Origin: Chlamydiota bacterium
GTDB lineage: Bacteria; Chlamydiota; Chlamydiia; Chlamydiales; Rhabdochlamydiaceae
Direction: 5' to 3'
Assembly: GCA_022614855.1 (NCBI GenBank)
Contig: JAKEHU010000018.1
Span: forward strand, 1-58,255
Length of the DNA: 58,255 nucleotides
Both the position numbers and the translations under genes were made by a program. A model generated the notes under the pieces. It saw only the letters and a list, made by a program, of their open reading frames with translations, made no database searches and was not told the DNA's origin. Below are positions 16,425 to 25,637 of the stretch, one piece after another (position 1 is the stretch's first letter; each line of letters starts with the position of its first letter).

Positions 16425-18215
16425 ATGTCCAAAAGCTTTAAACACGATTGGAGCGACAATAAGGTCATTGATGATATCGACTATCATGAAGAAGATGCCA
16501 AGCTCTTTAAAAAATTGTTAAACGCTAAAGAAGAAAAAGCTGGTGAAGGCTCTATTTCTTCTATGAATATAGGAGAAATTTTAAAAGGGCGTATTGTCGA
16601 AATCACCAAGGACTTTGTCGTAATAGATGTCGGATTAAAATCTGAAGGTCTTATTCCAATAGTAGAGTTTGAAGATCCCTCAGCACTCTCTCTGGATTCT
16701 GAAGTCGAGGTATTACTTGATCAGGCAGAAGGAGAAGATGGCCAGATCATTCTCTCTAGAGAAAAGGCGAGGCGTCAAAGACAATGGGAATACATTGTAA
16801 ACCATTGTACGGAAGGATCCATTGTTCAAGGAAAGGTGCTTCGCAAAGTAAAAGGCGGCTTAATGGTAGATATTGGAATGGAAGCCTTTCTGCCAGGATC
16901 CCAAATTGACAATAAAAAAATTAAAAGCCTGGATGAATTTGTCGGCCATACCTTTGATTTCAAAATTTTAAAAATCAATATGGAAAGAAAAAATATCGTT
17001 GTTTCTCGAAGGGAGTTACTAGAAGAAGAGAGAATTTCTCGCAAAGCAGAACTCCTCGAAAATATTCACGAAGGAGAAATCCGCAAAGGGATTGTAAAAA
17101 ATATTACAGACTTTGGAGTTTTCTTGGATTTGGACGGAGTCGATGGACTTCTCCATATCACAGATATGACTTGGAAGCGCATTAAGCATCCCTCCGAAAT
17201 GGTCCATATTGGCCAAGTTTTAGAAGTAATGATTCTTCACATAGATAAAGAAAAGGGAAGAGTTGCCCTAGGCATGAAACAAAAAGAAGAAAATCCTTGG
17301 GAAGAAATCGAGAAACGTTACCCTCCTGGAACGCATATTAAAGGAAAGATTGTCAATCTTGTTCCTTACGGTGCTTTCATAGAAATCGAACCTGGAATTG
17401 AAGGACTCATTCATGTTTCTGAAATGTCTTGGACAAAGACGATTACCGATCCCACAGAAGTAGTCAATAAAGGGGATGAGGTGGAAGCCATTGTCTTAGC
17501 TATCCAAAAAGATGAGGGCAAAATTTCTCTTGGCATTAAACAAACAGAAAAAAATCCTTGGGAAGATGTGGAAAAGAAATATTCCATCGGAAAAGTTGTT
17601 AAAGCAGAAATTCGCAATCTGACTAATTATGGTGCATTTGTTGAATTAGAACCAGGTGTAGAAGGGCTGATTCACATTTCAGATTTAAGCTGGATTAAAA
17701 AGATTTCACATCCTTCAGAAATCTTAAAAAAGGGAGATGTTGTTGAAGCAGTTGTTTTACTCGTTGATAAAGAAAGCAAAAAAATTACTCTTGGTGTCAA
17801 GCAATTAGGCATGAATCCCTGGGAAAACATTGAGAAGACCTTGCCGATAGCTTCTTTAGTAAAAGGAAAAGTGACAAAAATTACTGCTTTTGGTGCTTTT
17901 GTTGAACTCGAAAATGGAATTGAGGCCTTAGTCCACGTCACAGAACTCTCAGATCAACCATTTGGAAAAGTAGAAGATGTTGTAAATATTGGAGATCTCA
18001 TTACTGCAAAAGTAATCAAGCTCGATCCAGAACATAAAAAAATTGCCCTATCCATTAAGGAATACCTCATTGATAAAAATAAATATAATCGAGATGACAT
18101 CGTCGTTGGCAAATCTAAAGCAAAAAAAGGTGTAAATAAAACAGCGAAGAAAAAGAAAAAAGAAGAAGGCTCTGAAGAGGGCAAACAAGAAGAGGAACAA
18201 ACCGAGAATGAATAA
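16425..18215 (+). CDS. rpsA: Ribosomal protein S1
   Basis: 596 aa with six S1 (OB-fold) repeats, at about residues 48-115, 132-200, 217-286, 303-373, 390-460 and 477-546. The last four show the repeated [18 protein letters not shown]-like core. It binds mRNA at the 30S platform and helps initiation on structured or weakly Shine-Dalgarno-led messages. The C-terminal 45 residues are Lys/Glu-rich low complexity. The gene overlaps nusA by 8 bases. It heads the rpsA-nusA-infB-rbfA-truB-ribF run. Confidence 0.97.
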   Translation: MSKSFKHDWSDNKVIDDIDYHEEDAKLFKKLLNAKEEKAGEGSISSMNIGEILKGRIVEITKDFVVIDVGLKSEGLIPIVEFEDPSALSLDSEVEVLLDQAEGEDGQIILSREKARRQRQWEYIVNHCTEGSIVQGKVLRKVKGGLMVDIGMEAFLPGSQIDNKKIKSLDEFVGHTFDFKILKINMERKNIVVSRRELLEEERISRKAELLENIHEGEIRKGIVKNITDFGVFLDLDGVDGLLHITDMTWKRIKHPSEMVHIGQVLEVMILHIDKEKGRVALGMKQKEENPWEEIEKRYPPGTHIKGKIVNLVPYGAFIEIEPGIEGLIHVSEMSWTKTITDPTEVVNKGDEVEAIVLAIQKDEGKISLGIKQTEKNPWEDVEKKYSIGKVVKAEIRNLTNYGAFVELEPGVEGLIHISDLSWIKKISHPSEILKKGDVVEAVVLLVDKESKKITLGVKQLGMNPWENIEKTLPIASLVKGKVTKITAFGAFVELENGIEALVHVTELSDQPFGKVEDVVNIGDLITAKVIKLDPEHKKIALSIKEYLIDKNKYNRDDIVVGKSKAKKGVNKTAKKKKKEEGSEEGKQEEEQTENE

Positions 18216-19500
18216 GGATTTAGTAGCTATTTTTGAATATTTAGAGCGCGAAAAGGGAATCAAACGAGAAATCATCATCAGCGCGATTGAAGAATCCCTT
18301 CGTGTAGCTGCAAGAAAAAGTATCAAGGGACTCATCAATGTCACTGTTAAAGTTGAGCCTAAAACGGGAAATATTGAGGTCATCGCACAAAAAGAGGTGG
18401 TCGACAAGGTGACGATTCCCGAAGAGGAAATTTCTCTTGACGAAGCACGTCTACTCAATCCACAAGCAGAAATTGGCGATTGGGTTGATATTACTGTGAC
18501 ACCACAGGATTTTGGACGAATTGCAGCACAAACAGCTCGTCAAATCATTGCTCAAAAACTCAGAAGTGCTGAAAGAGATGTCATTTATGAAGAGTATCGC
18601 CATCGGATTAATGAAATCATTTCTGGAAGTGTAAAAAAGATTGTACGCGGCGCGAGCTTAATTGTTGATCTTGGAAAAGTCGAAGCCATTTTACCAGAGA
18701 GATTTTATCCAAAGACAGAGCGGTACAATATTGGCGACCGAGTGACGGCTCTTTTATTTGAAGTGAGAGATACAGATAGCGGAGGAGCTGAAGTCATTCT
18801 TTCCCGAAGCCATCCCGAATTTGTAAAACAACTCTTCATTCAAGAGGTTCCAGAACTTGAAGATGGCAATGTGCTAATCGAACGAATTGTAAGAGAGCCT
18901 GGTTACCGCACAAAGTTAGCTGTTCGCTCTACCGATCCCAAAATCGATCCAGTCGGCGCATGTGTAGGCGTGAGAGGTAATCGAGTAAAAAATATCATTC
19001 GCGAATTAAACAATGAAAAAATTGATATTCTCCCCTATTCACAAGATACCATTCAACTGCTCCAAAATGTTCTTTCTCCAGTAGAAATTAAAAAAATCAG
19101 TGTAAGTGAAGATAACTCGATCATTTCTATTGTTGTTACTGATGAGGACTATCCAACTGTTCTTGGAAAAAAGGGAATGAATGCCCGTTTAACGGGCCAT
19201 CTTCTTGGCGTAGAACTGGAAGTTCAGAGAATGAGCGAATACCAGAAAGCAATGAATCTACAAAGAGCTCATTTAGCAACTTTAGAAGATCCCATCTTAG
19301 ACGAACCTCTTACTTTAGAAGGAATGAGCCCTTTTATTTTAGAGAGTCTTGTCAGTGGAGGATTTGATACTCCCAGAAAAGTGCTTTCTGTAAAACCAGA
19401 AGATTTGTCCAAAATTCCTGAAATAAGCATTGAAATGGCTGATAAAATTTTGGAACAGGTTCGGCTAAAATTAAATATTCTAAGAAAAAAAGAGGCTTAA
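18208..19500 (+). CDS. nusA: Transcription termination/antitermination factor NusA
   Basis: 430 aa. The N-terminal RNA-polymerase-binding domain (1-125) is followed by an S1 domain (about 130-200), then KH domains with the signature [22 protein letters not shown] single helix-hairpin-helix-like segment lies at the C-terminus (about 375-430), shorter than the two acidic repeats of E. coli NusA. It starts inside the rpsA stop region. Confidence 0.96.
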   Translation: MNKDLVAIFEYLEREKGIKREIIISAIEESLRVAARKSIKGLINVTVKVEPKTGNIEVIAQKEVVDKVTIPEEEISLDEARLLNPQAEIGDWVDITVTPQDFGRIAAQTARQIIAQKLRSAERDVIYEEYRHRINEIISGSVKKIVRGASLIVDLGKVEAILPERFYPKTERYNIGDRVTALLFEVRDTDSGGAEVILSRSHPEFVKQLFIQEVPELEDGNVLIERIVREPGYRTKLAVRSTDPKIDPVGACVGVRGNRVKNIIRELNNEKIDILPYSQDTIQLLQNVLSPVEIKKISVSEDNSIISIVVTDEDYPTVLGKKGMNARLTGHLLGVELEVQRMSEYQKAMNLQRAHLATLEDPILDEPLTLEGMSPFILESLVSGGFDTPRKVLSVKPEDLSKIPEISIEMADKILEQVRLKLNILRKKEA

Positions 19501-19506
19501 ATCATC

Positions 19507-21858
19507 TTGGCCAAAAATTTAAAACTAAATATTAAAAATACTCAGCTAGCAGAAGCTTTAAAGTTAAGTAAACTGAAAAAAGAACCAAGCGGCAAAAAGA
19601 AAGTAGAACCAGTTTCAGAAGAGAAAGCGCAACCTGCTGAAAAAAAACCTATTTCTCCAGAAAAAAAAGTCTCTGCCCCAGCTGAATCTGTTGTCACAAA
19701 AACTATTCCTCCTGGACAACCAACTGTTCAACCAGTTTTGCCCAAAGCTACTCCCCCTACAAAACTTCCTTTTACAAGAAAAGAGGCAGAAGAGGAGAGC
19801 AAAAAACCAGCTGTAAAGGAAACTGCTGCTGCGGAAACAGAACAAAAAAAAGTCACACCTAAAGAACCGATTGCTCCAGAATTAGAAGAAGAGGCGGTCA
19901 AACCTAAAAAGGGAATTTTCAAAGAATTTCGCGATTTTAAGCCTCAAAAAAGAACTGAAAGTCGCGCTTTTGATTCCAGAGATCGACATGGTCTTAGAGG
20001 AGACGGTGAAGAGGACGTTTGGAGAAAAAAAAGAGCTCACAAAATTCGACCTGCTGTCAAAGAAGATATCACAATCAGACCAAAGAAACTTCTCATACGA
20101 CTGCCTATTACAGTCAAAGATCTAGCCACAGAAATGAAGTTGAAATCTTCCGAGCTCATTGCAAAACTTTTCATGCAGGGAATTGTGCTTACTCTCAATG
20201 ATTATTTAGATGACGAAACAACGGTTCAACTACTTGGCCAAGAGTTTGACTGTGAAATTACCATTGACACTTCTGAAGAGCAGCGCATTTTGGTTACAGG
20301 CAAGACGATTAGAGAAGAAATCTCCGAAGCAGATCCAGCCAATTTAAAAATTCGGCCTCCTGTGATTACGTTCATGGGACATGTTGACCATGGAAAGACA
20401 AGTTTGATCGATGCGATTCGAAAAAGTAATCTCGTTTCAGGAGAAGCAGGTGCAATTACCCAACACATTGGAGCTTTTAAATGCCATACAGATGTGGGGG
20501 ATATCACTATTTTGGATACTCCTGGACATGAAGCTTTTTCAGCTATGCGCGCAAGAGGCGCTGATGTGACAGATATCATCGTACTTGTTATCGCAGGCGA
20601 TGAAGGAATGCGCGAACAAACTTTAGATGCCATCAGTAAGGCAAGAGAAGCAAAGGTTCCCATTGTTGTCGCATTAAATAAATCCGATAAACCAAACTTC
20701 AATCCTGAACTAGTCTATCGACAACTAGCGGATCAAGAGCTCCTTCCAGAAGTCTGGGGAGGAACAACAATTACCGTAAATTGTTCTGCAGTTACCCATA
20801 AAGGGATTAAAGAACTTTTGGAAATGCTCGCCCTTCAGTCTGAAATTCTAGAATTGAAAGCAAATCCCAATACACGAGCTAGAGGAACTGTGATCGAATC
20901 TGAGATGCATAAAGGTATGGGACCTGTTGCAACTGTCTTGGTACAAAATGGCTCTCTTAAAATGGGCGATGCTCTCGTATTTGACCTTCATTATGGAAGA
21001 GTGAAAACGATGTACGATGAACATGAAAAACAATTACAAGAAGCAGCTCCATCTACTCCTGTCAAGATTACTGGGCTTTCTGGCCTTCCCGAGGCTGGCA
21101 GCGAATTCATTGTTGTATCGAGTGAGAAAGAAGCCCGTGAAATATGTGAAGCAAGAATAGAACAACACGAACACAAACTATCACTTAAGGGAAAACGAGC
21201 AACATTAGAATCAATCTTCCAAAAAACATCTGAAACTAAAGAAGTAAAAATTTTAAATATCATCATCCGTGCTGATGTGCAGGGCTCTTTAGAAGCATTA
21301 AAACAATCTCTTTTTAAAATCCCCACAAAAAAAGTGGAAACTCAGGTGATTTCAGAAAATGTCGGGCAAATATCCGAGTCAGATATTGAACTTGCAATTG
21401 CATCAGGAGCTACGATTATCGGTTTCCATACGCAAATTGAAAGCCACGCTGCCGATCTAATCCAACAGAAAAAAATCAAGGTTATTTTACACGATGTGAT
21501 TTATCACATCATCGATGATGTAAAAAGTCTAATGATAAGTCTTCTCGATAAAATTCCTCAAGAAACAGAAATGGGAACCGCCTTAGTAAAAGCCACCTTT
21601 AAATCTTCCCAGCTTGGAATCATCGCAGGTTGCATTGTGACAGAAGGTCTCATTCGTAGACAACACCGCATTAGACTCATTCGAGATGATAAAGAAATCT
21701 GGACAGGTACGATCGCCTCTTTAAAAAGAGTAAAAGAAGATGTTAAAGAAGTGACGAAAGGACATGAATGTGGCATTCTCCTCCACAATTTTAGCGATAT
21801 AAGAGAAGGAGATATTCTCCAAACTTTTGAAATTACTTACCTTGAGCCAGAACTTTAA
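19507..21858 (+). CDS. infB: Translation initiation factor IF-2
   Basis: 783 aa. It starts with TTG at 19507 (no ATG or GTG fits); the following [17 protein letters not shown] matches chlamydial IF-2 N-termini as I remember them. Residues 30-170 are a Pro/Glu/Lys-rich linker. The G domain has [12 protein letters not shown] (G1), [20 protein letters not shown] (G3) and NKSDK (G4), followed by domains II-IV, which bind initiator tRNA. A 163-bp palindromic repeat lies between its stop and rbfA. Confidence 0.97.
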   Translation: MAKNLKLNIKNTQLAEALKLSKLKKEPSGKKKVEPVSEEKAQPAEKKPISPEKKVSAPAESVVTKTIPPGQPTVQPVLPKATPPTKLPFTRKEAEEESKKPAVKETAAAETEQKKVTPKEPIAPELEEEAVKPKKGIFKEFRDFKPQKRTESRAFDSRDRHGLRGDGEEDVWRKKRAHKIRPAVKEDITIRPKKLLIRLPITVKDLATEMKLKSSELIAKLFMQGIVLTLNDYLDDETTVQLLGQEFDCEITIDTSEEQRILVTGKTIREEISEADPANLKIRPPVITFMGHVDHGKTSLIDAIRKSNLVSGEAGAITQHIGAFKCHTDVGDITILDTPGHEAFSAMRARGADVTDIIVLVIAGDEGMREQTLDAISKAREAKVPIVVALNKSDKPNFNPELVYRQLADQELLPEVWGGTTITVNCSAVTHKGIKELLEMLALQSEILELKANPNTRARGTVIESEMHKGMGPVATVLVQNGSLKMGDALVFDLHYGRVKTMYDEHEKQLQEAAPSTPVKITGLSGLPEAGSEFIVVSSEKEAREICEARIEQHEHKLSLKGKRATLESIFQKTSETKEVKILNIIIRADVQGSLEALKQSLFKIPTKKVETQVISENVGQISESDIELAIASGATIIGFHTQIESHAADLIQQKKIKVILHDVIYHIIDDVKSLMISLLDKIPQETEMGTALVKATFKSSQLGIIAGCIVTEGLIRRQHRIRLIRDDKEIWTGTIASLKRVKEDVKEVTKGHECGILLHNFSDIREGDILQTFEITYLEPEL

Positions 21859-21863
21859 ATCTA

Positions 21864-22026
21864 TGAACCTATTCGCTAATTCTAAAACTTGCTTTTCATA
21901 TCTTTTTCATCATATTTTCATGCCACTTCTTGGTCTACTTATACAAGTATGTCCTTCGAAGTGTTATGAAAATCTGATAGAAAAATCTTACAAAAATCAA
22001 ATTTTTAGAATTAGCAAATAGGTTCA
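21864..22026 (+). repeat. 163-bp palindromic element, copy A (infB-rbfA)
   Basis: Ends TGAACCTATTCGC and GCAAATAGGTTCA. It aligns without gaps over its whole 163-bp length with the reverse complement of 25470-25632. A central pair (TTTTCATGCCACTT with AAGTGTTATGAAAA) surrounds the near-palindrome TACTTATACAAGTA. The outer arms include GCTAATTCTAAAA paired with the TTTAGAATTAGC side. The rbfA ATG begins at the next base. It would fold as one hairpin inside the infB-rbfA transcript. Confidence 0.88.
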
Positions 22027-22407
22027 ATGGAAGCAAAAAGAACAAAGCGACTCAATTCCCTTTTGAAACAGGTTTTATCGGATGTAATTCGAAAAGAAGT
22101 GAGAGATCCAAGGCTACACCCCTTCTGCTCTGTTACTCATGTCGAAATTTCAAAAGATTTGCAACATGCTAAGGTATACGTAAGTGTAATTGGTTCTGAA
22201 AAAGAAAAGCAGCAAACTCTACAAGCCCTGCAATCTGCTGCAGGTTTTATTGCCATCTCCGCTTCAAAAGAAGTCGTAATCCGTTATTTTCCTCAACTTT
22301 TTTTTAAACTCGATACAACCGTAGATGAGCACATGAAAATTGAATCCATTTTGGGTAAAATTCATGAAGAGGAAAAGACGCGAAACAATCCCAAACGCAA
22401 GAAATAA
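22027..22407 (+). CDS. rbfA: 30S ribosome-binding factor A
   Basis: 126 aa, a KH-like fold that binds the 30S subunit near the 5' end of 16S rRNA during late maturation. Landmarks: RLNSLLKQVLSDVIRKEVRDPRL near the N-terminus, VTHVEISKDLQHAKVYVSV, and IRYFPQLFFKLDTTVDEHMKIE. The ATG follows directly on the terminus of the upstream repeat, so that repeat end must supply or overlap the ribosome-binding region. Confidence 0.95.
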   Translation: MEAKRTKRLNSLLKQVLSDVIRKEVRDPRLHPFCSVTHVEISKDLQHAKVYVSVIGSEKEKQQTLQALQSAAGFIAISASKEVVIRYFPQLFFKLDTTVDEHMKIESILGKIHEEEKTRNNPKRKK

Positions 22408-22414
22408 ATTCCTG

Positions 22415-23089
22415 ATGACTTTGCAAATGGCTCACGAATTTTCCGAGGGAATTTTCCCTGTTTGTAAACCTGAAAATAAAACTTCATTCAGTATCGTTTC
22501 TGCCTTGCGGAAGCACACTAACATAAAAAAAATTGGCCATGTGGGTACGCTCGATCCTTTTGCAAGCGGTGTACTCGTCATGTTGATAGGAAGGAACTAC
22601 ACACGCCTTGCCCCTACTTTTATCAATGACGATAAAGAATACATTGCTACCTTCCGCCTCGGGATGGAGACAGATAGTTATGATCGCGACGGTCAAATCA
22701 CTGCAACTTCCTCAAAAATCCCTTCACCCAAAGAAGTAGAGCAAGCAATTGCCCTCTTCCAAGGGAAAATCAACCAAATCCCTCCGATGTTTTCTGCAAA
22801 AAAGGTAAATGGAAAAAAATTGTACCACTTAGCGCGCAAAGGATTAGAAATCGAGAGAAAAGCTGTTCAGGTGGAAGTAAAATTAGAAATTTTAAAATAT
22901 GCCTATCCTTCTTTAGAATTGCACATCACTTGCAGCAAAGGAACCTACATCCGCTCTTTAGCGCATGACATCGGCAAACAGCTTGAAACAGGTGGTTACG
23001 TAGAGACTCTTGTGAGAATCCGATCAGGAATTTATACTTTAGACCAGTGCATAAACGGCGCTGATTTATTTAAAAATCTACAATGTTGA
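22415..23089 (+). CDS. truB: tRNA pseudouridine(55) synthase
   Basis: 224 aa. It makes pseudouridine 55 in the T-loop of tRNAs. KKIGHVGTLDPFASGVLVMLIG contains the catalytic Asp; SAKKVNGKKLYHLAR and CSKGTYIRSLAHDIG are conserved. It lacks a C-terminal PUA domain and is shorter than E. coli TruB (314 aa). The ATG at 22415 is 8 bases after the rbfA stop. The upstream in-frame start at 22340 lies inside rbfA and is unlikely. The last 7 bases overlap ribF. Confidence 0.94.
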   Translation: MTLQMAHEFSEGIFPVCKPENKTSFSIVSALRKHTNIKKIGHVGTLDPFASGVLVMLIGRNYTRLAPTFINDDKEYIATFRLGMETDSYDRDGQITATSSKIPSPKEVEQAIALFQGKINQIPPMFSAKKVNGKKLYHLARKGLEIERKAVQVEVKLEILKYAYPSLELHITCSKGTYIRSLAHDIGKQLETGGYVETLVRIRSGIYTLDQCINGADLFKNLQC

Positions 23090-23865
23090 TTACACGCAAT
23101 TTTTCTAAACTCCCAAAATTTCCCACTCCCCTTGGTCTAACTATTGGAAATTTTGATGGAGTGCATAAGGGACATACTAAACTAATCCAAACTCTTAGAA
23201 AAAAAATTGGAAAAAAAGGAACGTTAGGACTGGTTACTTTTAGCAACCACCCTTCTTATATCCTCACACATCGTCCTACAGCTCCCCTTCTCTGCACAAA
23301 TGAACACAAGCTACGACTCTTGGAAAAAGCAGGAATTGACCTGATCTTTTTTCTTGAATTTTCTCCAAAGCTTGCACGAGAAAGTTACCATTCATTCTTA
23401 AAAAAAATTAAGAGCATCTACCCCTTTACTCTTCTCATGTTAGGCAAAGGAACGACCATTGGGAAAGATCAAAAAGGTGACCAAACTGCACTAAAAACTT
23501 TGGAGAAAAAGCTTAAATTTCATCTGATCTATTTAGAAAAATCAAAGGAAAAAGGAGAAATTATCTCCTCAGGAAAAATTCGAAGTTTAATTGAATCAAA
23601 AAATTTCAAACAGGCAGAATCTCTCCTCGCAAGACCTTTTTCCATCGTACACCCCTTGAATCCAGGTGAAACCAAAACAAGCGGATATTTCTTTGCAAAA
23701 AATCTCTGCCTTCCTCCTTCTGGGGAATATCCGGTCAAAGTAATCCAAAATGGCAAAAATATCTTTGCTACGGCAACAATAGAAAAAAGCCAATCCATCA
23801 TTCAACTGCAGTTTCAAGAGGATATTTCCTCTTTATACTTTTTAAATGTCGAAGTAATTTTTTAA
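23083..23865 (+). CDS. ribF: RibF-type FAD synthetase, C-terminal kinase domain degenerate
   Basis: 260 aa. The N-terminal FMN adenylyltransferase domain keeps LTIGNFDGVHKGHTKLI (HxGH-like nucleotidyl site). The C-terminal 75 residues align by position with the riboflavin kinase domain but lack the usual GRxLGxPTAN motif (here NPGETKTSGYFFAKN), and the protein is shorter than the usual 300-310 aa. Activity as a kinase is doubtful. Gene order truB-ribF-ychF is chlamydial, with the serpin gene inserted before ychF. Confidence 0.85.
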   Translation: MLITRNFSKLPKFPTPLGLTIGNFDGVHKGHTKLIQTLRKKIGKKGTLGLVTFSNHPSYILTHRPTAPLLCTNEHKLRLLEKAGIDLIFFLEFSPKLARESYHSFLKKIKSIYPFTLLMLGKGTTIGKDQKGDQTALKTLEKKLKFHLIYLEKSKEKGEIISSGKIRSLIESKNFKQAESLLARPFSIVHPLNPGETKTSGYFFAKNLCLPPSGEYPVKVIQNGKNIFATATIEKSQSIIQLQFQEDISSLYFLNVEVIF

Positions 23866-23972
23866 GAAAATTACATAGGTACGCTTAAGTCAATATCAAC
23901 TATTTTTTTTAGATATTTTCATTGAATGCAAAATGTTTATTTTATAAAATCTTTGGCTTTCATGAGGAAAAT

Positions 23973-25388
23973 ATGAGCATATCTCAAATTGGTAATTATC
24001 TTTATACAACCACCTCCAACTCTATTTCTTATCTTATTTCTCGCTTGCCATCAAAATATAAGATCTTAGGAGCTTTTGCTGTACTGATTATAGTAAAAGT
24101 GGCTTTGGATAAATTGAGAGGGCGGGGAAATACTGAACAAAATGTTAAAATTACAGAAAAGTCATCATTAGTAGAGAAAAAAAATATTGTTACTATATCT
24201 AAAACAAAAGAGTTGACCCAAGATGAAATGGCCAATTTTTCCAAAAAAGTAAATCTTTTTTCTATGAAGGTTTATCAAAATTACGCAAAAAAAGACGACA
24301 ATTTTATCTTTTTCATTCCAAATTTAGTTGCTATTTTCTCTATGATCTACTCAATAGCTCCACAAGATTTGAAGGAAATATTCGCCAAAGAATTCCAACT
24401 CGATGATCAGTTTACGGAAGAAAAGTGGCACCGTGCGCTACAACAACTTAACGACTCTTTAATGAAAAGATCTTCCTATGCAGCTAATAAACTCACTTAT
24501 GATGCCTCCAATGCAATTGCAATAAAAAATGATACCCAATTAAAACCCGATGCTTATCGCACAGTTATGCAATATCAACCTGAAGTCTTTTGTTTTAATA
24601 CTGCAAAAGAAATCGAACAAACAGCAAATCAATGGATTAAAGAAAAAACTCAAGGAAAAATTCAGGATTTGGTCAAAGATTTGGATCCTAACACAGTCTT
24701 TATGCTCATTACTACTGCCATTTTCGGAGGAAAGTTCCTTCATGCTTTTGATAAAGGAAAAACTGAAAAAGCCAACTTCTTTAATGCAAATGGAACCAAA
24801 ACTTCTGTAGATATGATGTTCATGCGTTCGGATTATATCCGCTATGGAGAGCTTAAGCTACAATTACACAAAGATACAGAGACGACCCTAGAAATTCTGG
24901 AACTCCCCTTTCATGGTCATATTGCAATGATAATCGTTAAACCTAGAGTTCTTAAATACCATACGGGAACATATGATTTTGAAACAAAGATGAATCCAGT
25001 GATGGAGGAGAAAAATTTCCAAAAACTTATAAACTATATCGATTCGCCAGATTTCAAATTGCGCAGAGCTTTCCCAATTGAAGTACCCAAATTTACTTCT
25101 AAACATGAAATTATACTCACAGACCTTAAAGATTGGGAATTCATTACTCAAATCAAAAATGCAAATTTTGCTGGCTCTTTTGCAACTAAAAAAATTCTCC
25201 GTGGTATAGATGAGATTGTCTCTCGCACTATTTTTGAAATGAAAGAAGATGGTGTTACAGTAGTTGGTGCTTGTACAGCTACCATGAAAAGTTCTGATTG
25301 TTGCAAAATCAATGGACCATTCCTCTACTTTTTCTACGATCAACAAACCAACACTATTTTGGGATCTGGTCGCGTATTAAATCTCTGA
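23973..25388 (+). CDS. Membrane-anchored serpin-family protein
   Basis: 471 aa from the ATG at 23973, chosen over 23922 because AGGA lies 4 bases upstream. Residues about 30-45 (KILGAFAVLIIVKVAL) form one membrane segment. From about residue 75 the serpin fold is visible: ANQWIKEKTQGKIQDLV (helix F region), NTVFMLITTAIFGGKF (strand 3A), FPIEVPKF, and the C-terminal NGPFLYFFYDQQTNTILGSGRV matching the serpin signature. The reactive loop starts near residue 427 (EDGVTVVGACTATMKSSDCCK); its hinge has V at P14, P12 and P11 instead of the T/A-rich inhibitory consensus. It could be a surface protease inhibitor or a non-inhibitory serpin. Confidence 0.85.
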   Translation: MSISQIGNYLYTTTSNSISYLISRLPSKYKILGAFAVLIIVKVALDKLRGRGNTEQNVKITEKSSLVEKKNIVTISKTKELTQDEMANFSKKVNLFSMKVYQNYAKKDDNFIFFIPNLVAIFSMIYSIAPQDLKEIFAKEFQLDDQFTEEKWHRALQQLNDSLMKRSSYAANKLTYDASNAIAIKNDTQLKPDAYRTVMQYQPEVFCFNTAKEIEQTANQWIKEKTQGKIQDLVKDLDPNTVFMLITTAIFGGKFLHAFDKGKTEKANFFNANGTKTSVDMMFMRSDYIRYGELKLQLHKDTETTLEILELPFHGHIAMIIVKPRVLKYHTGTYDFETKMNPVMEEKNFQKLINYIDSPDFKLRRAFPIEVPKFTSKHEIILTDLKDWEFITQIKNANFAGSFATKKILRGIDEIVSRTIFEMKEDGVTVVGACTATMKSSDCCKINGPFLYFFYDQQTNTILGSGRVLNL

Positions 25389-25396
25389 GCCATTCG

Positions 25397-25441
25397 AATA
25401 TCCTGCTGCCCTATATTCCTAATGAATGGATGTAGGATATT
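25397..25441 (+). terminator. Possible hairpin terminator after the serpin gene
   Basis: AATATCCT (25397-25404) pairs with AGGATATT (25434-25441) across a 29-base loop, 9 bases after the serpin stop. There is no good U-tract, so termination is uncertain. Bases 25442-25469 hold nothing I recognise. Confidence 0.35.
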
Positions 25442-25469
25442 GGTATTAAACCCTGCTTGCTCTATGCTA

Positions 25470-25632
25470 TGAACCTACCCGCAAATTTTAAAAATTTGAT
25501 TTTTGTAAAATTTTTCTATCAGATTTTCACGCCACTTTGAAGGACATACTTGTATAAGTAGGCCAAAAAGTGGCGTGAAAATATGATAAAAAAGATACGA
25601 AAAGCAAGTTTTAGAATTTACGGATAGGTTCA
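25470..25632 (-). repeat. 163-bp palindromic element, copy B (serpin-ychF)
   Basis: The reverse complement aligns base-for-base, without gaps, with 21864-22026. Ends TGAACCTACCCGC and CGGATAGGTTCA. The inner arms TTTTCACGCCACTTT and AAAGTGGCGTGAAAA are perfect here, while copy A has mismatches there. The ychF ATG lies 5 bases beyond the right terminus. Confidence 0.88.
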
Positions 25633-25637
25633 TATCC

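Noticed and set aside
21827-22021. Plus-strand open frame running from the infB end through the 163-bp repeat
   Set aside because: It begins inside infB and consists mainly of repeat; no ribosome-binding site.
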